From positions 1-7,767 of the forward strand of contig JAMCWS010000263.1 in assembly GCA_023480605.1 (NCBI GenBank): a stretch of DNA of 7,767 bases, written 5' to 3'. The DNA comes from a bacterium (GTDB lineage: Bacteria > Sumerlaeota > Sumerlaeia > MVZB01). Made by a program: the position numbers and the translations under genes. Every line of letters begins with the position of its first letter. Position 1 is the first letter of the stretch. The notes beneath the pieces were generated by a model. That model was not told the origin of the DNA, did not search any database, and worked only from the letters and a program-made list of their open reading frames with translations. Shown here piece by piece: positions 1 to 4,392 of this stretch.

Positions 1-72
1 GGGCCGCCGCCCCCCGGCACCCGACGGACCCTTATCATAAACCCAACGGCGGCGCTTTGGCAGAGGAAAAAC

Positions 73-882
73 TCATCGCCGGCCGTCCAGTTCGGTGTCG
101 CAGAACAGGAGCGTTCCAGCCACGGCGGAGACCGGGATGAACAGGGCGTTGACGACGGGCACGAGCATCAGGACGAAGGCCATGCAACCCAGGCCGATCG
201 TGCGCGCCCGGTTGCGGCGCAGGAAATCGCGCCGTCCCCGCCAGTCGTAGACGCGTCGTTCCATCGAATAGGAGGTGAATTCGAGCACCAGGAAACGGAT
301 CGTGACCGCCGCCGAGGCGGCCGCCGCCAGCGGCGGGCCGATCGACGGAATCAGGTTCAGCGCCAGCGCGGCCGCCAACAGGACCAGCGTCAGCGTCGCC
401 AGGCGCAGGCTGCTGCCCAAACCCACGACGATCCCCCGCCCGAGGGCGCGCAGCGAAAAGGCTTCGTCGACCGACGCACCGGCGTAGAGGCGCTCGACTT
501 TTTCGGAAAGGACGTCGTTGAACGGCGCGGCCACCAGCGCCGCCAGCGGCACGAACAAGAATACCACCGCGGCCAGGAAGACGATCCAGATCAGGACGGC
601 CAGCACCCCCCCGAGGATGGCGAACCAGGCGCTGCTGGTCGCGAAAAAAACCTTGTCGAGCCAGGCGTCGGCGTAGTGCCACCCCACGGCGGTCAGAAGG
701 GCGAATAACGCGATGTTGAGCAGAAAAGGAATGATCGCCCACGGCCAAAGGCGCGGATGGCCGGTCAGAAAGGCGAAGCCGCGCCAGACGTCGCCGACGC
801 CGCGCAGAAATTCGGCCGCGGCGTTGCGGCGCGCCGCGGGGGCCGCCACCGGGCGATTCCTGGGCGAGGTGGGTGGTGGCAT
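73..882 (-). CDS. EI24/CysZ-like integral membrane protein
   Basis: A 269-residue multi-pass inner-membrane protein that resembles the EI24 / CysZ family (PF07264). Seen: a Pro/Arg-rich N-terminus (1-22), then hydrophobic segments at roughly 46-68, 86-118, 160-205 and 228-260. Family-like landmarks include a 'LWPWAIIPFLLN' entry to the first helix, 'APFNDVLSEKVE' after the second hydrophobic block (118-130), 'SYSMERR' near 204-210 and 'PVVNALFIPVSAVAGT' in the last block. Escherichia coli CysZ (about 250 aa) takes up sulfate for cysteine synthesis. Many distant bacterial members have no proven substrate and no cys gene lies nearby, so sulfate transport is not claimed. It starts 40 bp after the Zn-ribbon gene on the same strand, so the two are probably co-transcribed. 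The ATG at 882 has only an AGGA about 13 nt upstream, so the start is reasonable but not certain. Confidence 0.85.
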   Translation of the reverse strand: MPPPTSPRNRPVAAPAARRNAAAEFLRGVGDVWRGFAFLTGHPRLWPWAIIPFLLNIALFALLTAVGWHYADAWLDKVFFATSSAWFAILGGVLAVLIWIVFLAAVVFLFVPLAALVAAPFNDVLSEKVERLYAGASVDEAFSLRALGRGIVVGLGSSLRLATLTLVLLAAALALNLIPSIGPPLAAAASAAVTIRFLVLEFTSYSMERRVYDWRGRRDFLRRNRARTIGLGCMAFVLMLVPVVNALFIPVSAVAGTLLFCDTELDGRR

Positions 883-922
883 GGGCGCGGTGAAATCCTG
901 GACGGTTTGTTCCCGGAGACGG

Positions 923-1171
923 TCATTCCGGTTTTTCGGCGAGTTTGCCGGTCGCCGGCGCCGTTTCGGCGGCTCTGACGGCGATGGCGAGAAGATAAAA
1001 TTCAGTGTAGCCGCACAGCGCGCAGGATACGGCGAAATAACGACTGGCCGGGAGCGGGAACATGCCCGCCACCGCCCGCCCGACGTTGACTTCCTGGGTC
1101 GTGGCGCCGTGAGCGTGGCACTTGGGGCAGATGAATTCGCGTTCGAACTTTTCGCGGCTCATGGTTTTCAT
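923..1171 (-). CDS. Small zinc-ribbon protein (DUF2082 / PF09855-like)
   Basis: An 82-residue soluble protein. Seen: a CPKC knuckle (Cys15, Cys18) and a CALC knuckle (Cys50, Cys53), the latter followed directly by GYTEFY. This paired C-x2-C layout with a 'CGYTEFY' second knuckle is the hallmark of the predicted nucleic-acid-binding Zn-ribbon family PF09855 (COG3478). The four cysteines should hold one zinc. The Ala/Glu/Pro-rich tail after residue 60 looks disordered. The reading frame stays open upstream to 1393, but that extension is low-complexity Arg/Pro sequence. The ATG at 1171 is preferred because AGGGA (minus strand; 1179-1183) sits 7 nt upstream and the zinc-ribbon begins 14 residues later. 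It is the first gene of a likely two-gene unit with the EI24-like protein. The family's molecular function is not established; zinc or nucleic-acid binding is inferred from the fold. Confidence 0.82.
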   Translation of the reverse strand: MKTMSREKFEREFICPKCHAHGATTQEVNVGRAVAGMFPLPASRYFAVSCALCGYTEFYLLAIAVRAAETAPATGKLAEKPE

Positions 1172-1178
1172 AGCATTG

Positions 1179-1183
1179 TCCCT
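1179..1183 (-). promoter_or_regulatory. Shine-Dalgarno site of the Zn-ribbon gene
   Basis: AGGGA on the minus strand, 7 nt before the ATG at 1171. It decides the start against the longer in-frame extension reaching 1393. A 6-bp all-GC hairpin (1184-1198, GGGCGG / CCGCCC with a 3-nt loop) abuts it on the 5' side and could affect ribosome access. Confidence 0.6.
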
Positions 1184-1313
1184 GGGCGGCGGCCGCCCCC
1201 GTTTTTGGGCCGCCATGCGTGGCCGGGGCCCTGACGATCGGATCCTCCGCGCGGTCGGCATGGCAACCCACGCCATCGATCGGGCAGCTTTCTCGCCGGC
1301 GCCCCCGTTTTTC

Positions 1314-1342
1314 AAAATAGACAATTTCGCTTTCCTTTTCAA
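1314..1342 (-). promoter_or_regulatory. Predicted sigma70-like promoter for the Zn-ribbon/EI24 unit
   Basis: On the minus strand, TTGAAA (1342-1337; 5 of 6 to TTGACA) is followed by an exact 17-nt spacer and TATTTT (1319-1314; 4 of 6 to TATAAT). It lies in one of the few AT-rich patches of an otherwise GC-rich region and points at the Zn-ribbon gene. Transcription would start near 1307 and give a leader of about 135 nt. Prediction rests on consensus match and position only. Confidence 0.45.
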
Positions 1343-1402
1343 TCGGCGAATCCACGCGGGTGGAGGCGGCGAGGATGGCGCGTAATAGGGCATCGTGGAT
1401 TG

Positions 1403-1458
1403 GCCGGCGTGGAATGACGCGGATCTCCGGAAAAAACAATCCGGCCGTCATCGCCGGC
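1403..1458. repeat. Long imperfect hairpin (18 paired bases), REP-like or structured RNA
   Basis: Three stacked helices are visible: 1403-1409 with 1452-1458 (7 bp, GCCGGCG/CGCCGGC), 1414-1419 with 1446-1451 (6 bp, ATGACG/CGTCAT) and 1420-1424 with 1439-1443 (5 bp, CGGAT/ATCCG). A 4-nt bulge (TGGA) lies on the left, a 2-nt bulge (GC) on the right, and a 14-nt A-rich loop at 1425-1438. All pairs are Watson-Crick. The left flank (TGGATT ... GGAATGACG) recalls the dispersed CGTCATTCC-type palindromes common between genes in proteobacteria, which is a resemblance from memory. The structure could form in RNA from either strand or in single-stranded DNA. Its strand and role are unknown. Confidence 0.6.
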
Positions 1459-1465
1459 AAACACC

Positions 1466-1494
1466 GGACGCGCCCCAGGATAACGGGCGCGTCC
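1466..1494. repeat. Perfect 10-bp inverted repeat with 9-nt loop
   Basis: GGACGCGCCC (1466-1475) and GGGCGCGTCC (1485-1494) are exact reverse complements around a 9-nt loop (CAGGATAAC). It begins 7 nt after the preceding long hairpin, so the two form a tandem structured block. Neither side has a run of T, so it does not look like an intrinsic terminator for either strand. It may be part of the same repeat element or RNA. Confidence 0.7.
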
Positions 1495-1548
1495 CCCGAA
1501 TGCATGGGATGAGTCACGAAAATGCGGAACATGCCGGTCGTAATGTTT

Positions 1549-1566
1549 GTGCTCGTGCTCGTGCTC
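1549..1566. repeat. Hexanucleotide tandem repeat (GTGCTC)x3
   Basis: Three exact copies of GTGCTC. This array pairs with five of every six bases of the GATCAC array that starts 32 nt downstream, so together they make an imperfect inverted repeat of about 18 bp with three C/T mismatches. In one minus-strand frame it reads Glu-His repeats, which I take as a by-product of the repeat and not as a protein. Confidence 0.85.
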
Positions 1567-1586
1567 GAAGTCTTCGGAATAAAATC

Positions 1587-1628
1587 GATTACGATCGTGA
1601 TCACGATCACGATCACGATCACGATCAC
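1587..1628. repeat. Hexanucleotide tandem repeat, 7 units, five perfect GATCAC
   Basis: Seven in-phase hexamers: GATTAC, GATCGT, then GATCAC five times (1599-1628), followed by GA. The junction of units 2 to 4 makes a perfect 16-bp palindrome GATCGTGATCACGATC (1593-1608). Six GATC tetramers occur at exact 6-bp steps (1593, 1599, 1605, 1611, 1617, 1623). Read as protein it gives Asp-His (plus strand) or Asp-Arg (minus strand) repeats with no other protein character. The array may vary in copy number by slippage. Confidence 0.88.
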
Positions 1629-1678
1629 GAATACAACGCACTCCGGCTAATGCAGGTACGAGGCAATACAGGTAAAGA

Positions 1679-1708
1679 TTGACCCCAACCCTCCGGTCGC
1701 GATACTAA
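1679..1708 (+). promoter_or_regulatory. Weak candidate promoter for the unknown membrane-protein gene
   Basis: TTGACC (1679-1684; 5 of 6 to TTGACA), an 18-nt spacer and TACTAA (1703-1708; 3 of 6 to TATAAT), in an AT-richer patch about 70 nt before the ATG at 1775. The -35 is good and the -10 poor. It is the only reasonable sigma70-like site I see between the repeats and the gene. Confidence 0.25.
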
Positions 1709-1774
1709 TAAAATGCGAATGTGTGGCCGGGGCGGATTGCGACCGGCGGAGAATCAACCGAACAGGCAAGACCC

Positions 1775-2836
1775 ATGGAAGACCCGGAATTGAATCGAAG
1801 CATCGAGGAGTCGCGCGAGCTTCACACGCGCTGGAGTCAGTTCCACGATTTCTGCCTGATGGCGATGACCGGCGAGAAGATTACCACCCAGGCCGAGATG
1901 AAGTTCCTGGAACTGAAAAGCCGCATCGCCATGCTGCATGACGGATTCATGACCATGCTGAAGCATGACGTCAAGACCGGCCAGAACATCATGCAGATCG
2001 TCGCCGACTCGATTCTGCTGCGCCGCGTGGCCGGTTACACCGACGCCGAGAAACAGAAATTCGAATTCGACTGGAACGAATGCTTCCTCCTGCTCACCGA
2101 ACACATCGGCACGCTGGAGGACGAGCAGCAGCGTCTGGCGGGCATCAGCCAGGCGGCGCACCGAGCCGCCCAGCGCAAAGACCGCTTGATGACGCAGCTC
2201 AACTTCTTCATACACAGCATGTATCTGAAAATCATCCTCGGCGTCTTCGTGTTATTCATGCTCGTGTGGGGCATTCCGGCTTTCGGGATCTACGACTACC
2301 GCAATTTCGGTGAAATGTCCTGGTCGCTGCCTCTTTACAGCAAGTTCTGCAACGCCGTCTGGCGGCCCTTCTTCAACAAGGAGATCGAGTTCAAGCAGAT
2401 TCAATACGTGCCGATGAACGCGGATATCGACAACAATCTGCCCAAGAGCATCCAGATCGTCTCGCCCGGCGAGTTGACCCTCGACAACCTCAAGAACTCG
2501 GCGGTCTTCGAGATCGGCGCGTCGCCCAACGACGCCAAACAACTTGAAGGTCTTTTCGGGCAGCAAACCGATTTCCTTTCGGAGCGCTACCGCGCCGAGG
2601 GCGTCGACGCCCGGTTCTTTTACATCATGTTCCAGACCAGCGACGCGGCCAGGCAGTTCGCCGAACTGATCCAGAAGGGCTTTAACGCCAATCCGGACAA
2701 GGACAAGATCGCCAACAAGGCCACGATGTTCCGGGTCGCCAATTTCGTCATGATCGGCATCTCGGACCACTTGCACGGCCGCCAGCACATCATCGATAAG
2801 TTCAAACTCAGTAAGCCGGTGGATCTGCTCAACTGA
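1775..2836 (+). CDS. Single-pass membrane protein of unknown function
   Basis: A 353-residue protein I do not recognise. Seen: a charged, helix-rich N-terminal region (about 1-145, no signal peptide), one strong hydrophobic helix at about 150-172 preceded by Lys/Arg residues (QRKDR), then a C-terminal domain of about 180 residues that mixes predicted strands and helices (for example FEIGASPNDAKQLEGLF and VDARFFYIMFQTSDAARQFAELI). The positive residues before the helix predict a cytoplasmic N-terminus and an extracytoplasmic C-terminal domain. It has three scattered cysteines but no zinc, nucleotide-binding or catalytic motif that I can name. An in-frame GTG at 1721 would add 18 residues. The ATG at 1775 is preferred because the extra sequence looks untranslated, although neither start has a strong ribosome-binding site. 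dprA follows on the same strand about 100 bp later; a functional link is unproven. Confidence 0.8.
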   Translation: MEDPELNRSIEESRELHTRWSQFHDFCLMAMTGEKITTQAEMKFLELKSRIAMLHDGFMTMLKHDVKTGQNIMQIVADSILLRRVAGYTDAEKQKFEFDWNECFLLLTEHIGTLEDEQQRLAGISQAAHRAAQRKDRLMTQLNFFIHSMYLKIILGVFVLFMLVWGIPAFGIYDYRNFGEMSWSLPLYSKFCNAVWRPFFNKEIEFKQIQYVPMNADIDNNLPKSIQIVSPGELTLDNLKNSAVFEIGASPNDAKQLEGLFGQQTDFLSERYRAEGVDARFFYIMFQTSDAARQFAELIQKGFNANPDKDKIANKATMFRVANFVMIGISDHLHGRQHIIDKFKLSKPVDLLN

Positions 2837-2880
2837 CGCTCCGGAAGGGGCGCGGTGCTTCGGCCGGGAACGGAGCATCG

Positions 2881-2896
2881 GGCGGATTCATCCGCC
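2881..2896. repeat. 6-bp perfect hairpin between the unknown gene and dprA
   Basis: GGCGGA (2881-2886) and TCCGCC (2891-2896) pair around a TTCA loop in the 102-bp gap before dprA. A second inverted pair, GCTCCG (2838-2843) and CGGAGC (2871-2876), lies just upstream. No T-run follows, so termination is not supported. These could be attenuating structures or chance in GC-rich DNA. Confidence 0.3.
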
Positions 2897-2938
2897 GGCC
2901 GGGCGACCCCATTTTCAGGCAAGGCGGGACGAGCCCCG

Positions 2939-4135
2939 ATGGCAAGTGAGGCATGGTTGCGCCTGGCATTGGCCCCGGAGGTGGGACCGGTTCTGGCCCA
3001 TCGCCTGCTCGACGAACTGGGCGGACCGGAGGCGATCTTCTCGGCTTCGGCGCGCCGCCTCGGCGCCGTTCCCGGCCTGGGTCCGGGCCGCCTGGCGCGC
3101 CTATTGGACCCCGCCGTCGTCGGCTTGGCGCGCGCCGAACTCGAGCGCGTGAACGAGGCCGGCGTCACGTTGGTCACGCTGGCCGACTCGGCATACCCCA
3201 CCCTATTGCGCCGCCTGCCCGCCTGCCCGCCCGTCCTGTGGACCAAGGGTCGGCTGCTCCCCACCGACCGCCTGGCCGTGGCCATCGTCGGCCCGCGAAA
3301 TCCCAGCGCCTACGGACGTCTCATGGCCGGCGCGCTGTGCGGGCCGCTGGCGGCGCAGGGCGTCGCGTTGGTGAGCGGCATGGCTTACGGCATCGACGCC
3401 GAGGCCCACCGCGCGGCCGTCGAGGCGCCGGGGCGCGGCCGAACCATCGCCGTCCTCGGCCAGGGGCTGGGGCGGCCGCTGTATCCCCACGCCAACGCCC
3501 CCCTGGCCGAGCGTATCGTCGCGGAGGAACGCGGCGCGCTCCTGAGCATCTTTCCGATGGCGACCGAGCCGGCGCCGGGCCTCTTCCCGCAACGCAACGA
3601 AATCATCGCCGCGCTGGCACTGGGAACCGTCATCATCGAAGCCTCGCCCACCAGCGGCGCGCTCATCACCGCGCGCCACGCGCTGGCTGCCGGCCGCGTC
3701 GTGATGGCTTGCCCCGGCGACGCCACGCGCCGGTCGGCCCAGGGCTCCAATCGCCTGCTGGCCGAAGGTGCGGTTCTCATCCAAAAGGCTGAAGACGTGT
3801 TGGCCGCGCTCGGACCCGAGCTACGCCGCGAGATGGAAGACTTGGGCGAGGGGAGCGCCACCGGCTCCGCCGCGACCGGCGTGGATTTGGCAGGCCCTGC
3901 CGCCGGCGGCGACGGACACGCCGTTGGCTTTACGAGCGACGATCCGCTGGGCGCCGAACTGCGCCGCCTCCTGCGCGCGGAACCGCTGCCGGCCGACACG
4001 ATCCTGGCGCGTTGCGCCGAGGCCGGCCACCCGGCCGCCGCCGTGCTCGAACGGCTTCTCACCCTCGAAATCGACGGCCAGGTGCGCCAGCTTCCCGGGC
4101 GAATCTACGCGCTGACGCCGTCATCCGCTTTTTAA
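2939..4135 (+). CDS. dprA: DNA-processing protein DprA (Smf)
   Basis: A 398-residue DprA, which in transforming bacteria binds incoming single-stranded DNA in the cytoplasm and loads RecA. Seen: an N-terminal helix-hairpin-helix/SAM-like region (1-60); a Rossmann-fold core (about 80-295) with VAIVGPRNP (115-122), LVSGMAYGIDAEAHR, TIAVLG, FPQRNEIIA (216 onward) and TSGALITARHA (238 onward); a Gly/Ala-rich linker (303-329); and a C-terminal winged-helix domain (about 333-394). All usual DprA domains are present and the length is typical. Two signature positions differ from the common forms: GPR where G-S/T-R is usual, and MAYG where LARG is usual. The basic Arg of the first motif is kept. ATG 2939 is chosen because homology begins there (WLRLALAPEVGP). 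An in-frame GTG at 2855, preceded by GGAAGGGG, could add 28 residues of non-conserved sequence. Confidence 0.95.
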   Translation: MASEAWLRLALAPEVGPVLAHRLLDELGGPEAIFSASARRLGAVPGLGPGRLARLLDPAVVGLARAELERVNEAGVTLVTLADSAYPTLLRRLPACPPVLWTKGRLLPTDRLAVAIVGPRNPSAYGRLMAGALCGPLAAQGVALVSGMAYGIDAEAHRAAVEAPGRGRTIAVLGQGLGRPLYPHANAPLAERIVAEERGALLSIFPMATEPAPGLFPQRNEIIAALALGTVIIEASPTSGALITARHALAAGRVVMACPGDATRRSAQGSNRLLAEGAVLIQKAEDVLAALGPELRREMEDLGEGSATGSAATGVDLAGPAAGGDGHAVGFTSDDPLGAELRRLLRAEPLPADTILARCAEAGHPAAAVLERLLTLEIDGQVRQLPGRIYALTPSSAF

Positions 4136-4392
4136 TTTGATTTCTCTGATATCACGGCCGACAATTATTGGAGTTCGGGGTTTTAATGTTTTTAGTCGAT
4201 GCCAGGCGAGGCGTATCTGATTAAAACGGCGGCATCTATTTGTGTCGACGTTGAACGGTTCTGATTGACGAAATAGGGTTGCCCTGATCTCGGAGAGCCA
4301 TACTAACCGTGTGCCCTTCAGGACGACCGTATTGGTTTGGTTCGGGATTCACGCATACACCGGCCTCCACTCGCCGCGAAAGGAGACACGCC
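4136..4392 (+). promoter_or_regulatory. AT-richer spacer upstream of norZ, likely promoter region
   Basis: A 257-bp non-coding gap with clearly lower GC than its neighbours, consistent with a promoter/operator region for norZ. A weak sigma70-like pair is TTGAAC (4251-4256), a 17-nt spacer and TAGGGT (4274-4279). A small palindrome TGATATCA lies at 4147-4154. I see no convincing FNR/DNR box (TTGAT-N4-ATCAA), no sigma54 -24/-12 element and no clear terminator after dprA. NO-responsive control is expected for this enzyme but the sequence does not show the regulator. Confidence 0.35.
4381..4385 (+). promoter_or_regulatory. Strong Shine-Dalgarno site of norZ
   Basis: AGGAG within AAAGGAGA, 7 nt before the ATG at 4393. 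It fixes the start against the in-frame upstream GTG at 4309, and the protein then begins right before the first membrane helix, as in other qNORs. Confidence 0.85.

Larger units (their letters stand above)
1172..1774. other. 603-bp divergent intergenic region, non-coding
   Basis: This stretch separates the minus-strand Zn-ribbon/EI24 unit from the plus-strand membrane-protein gene. I see no convincing protein gene in it. Open frames on both strands run through the hexamer repeats and give only Asp/His/Arg/Glu dipeptide runs. It contains a minus-strand promoter (about 1314-1342), a GC hairpin next to the Zn-ribbon ribosome-binding site, a 12-base direct repeat GCCCCCGTTTTT (1195-1206 and 1301-1312), a long hairpin (1403-1458), a perfect inverted repeat (1466-1494), two hexamer arrays (1549-1566, 1587-1628), and a weak plus-strand promoter (about 1679-1708). 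Confidence 0.75.

Noticed and set aside
1172..1393. N-terminal extension of the Zn-ribbon protein up to the ATG at 1393
   Set aside because: The added 74 residues are low-complexity Arg/Pro/Ala, cross the predicted promoter and the GC hairpin, and the internal ATG at 1171 has a well-spaced Shine-Dalgarno site.
1549..1628. CRISPR-like array
   Set aside because: The units are contiguous 6-bp repeats with no spacers and no cas genes nearby.
1339..1682. Open frames on both strands rich in Asp-His, Glu-His and Asp-Arg repeats, which could be read as a metal-binding protein
   Set aside because: The repeats are pure hexanucleotide microsatellites, appear in several frames on both strands, have no ribosome-binding site or domain, and overlap hairpins. 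They are best explained as non-coding repeat DNA.
4136..4200. Intrinsic terminator after dprA
   Set aside because: CCGA...TCGG around 4158-4180 followed by a T-rich run gives only a 4-bp stem with a 13-nt loop, which is too weak to call.
4136..4300. FNR/DNR-type box or sigma54 (NorR-dependent) promoter upstream of norZ
   Set aside because: TTGAT occurs near 4137 and TGATATCA at 4147-4154, but neither matches TTGAT-N4-ATCAA, and no GG-N10-GC site with the flanking consensus was found.
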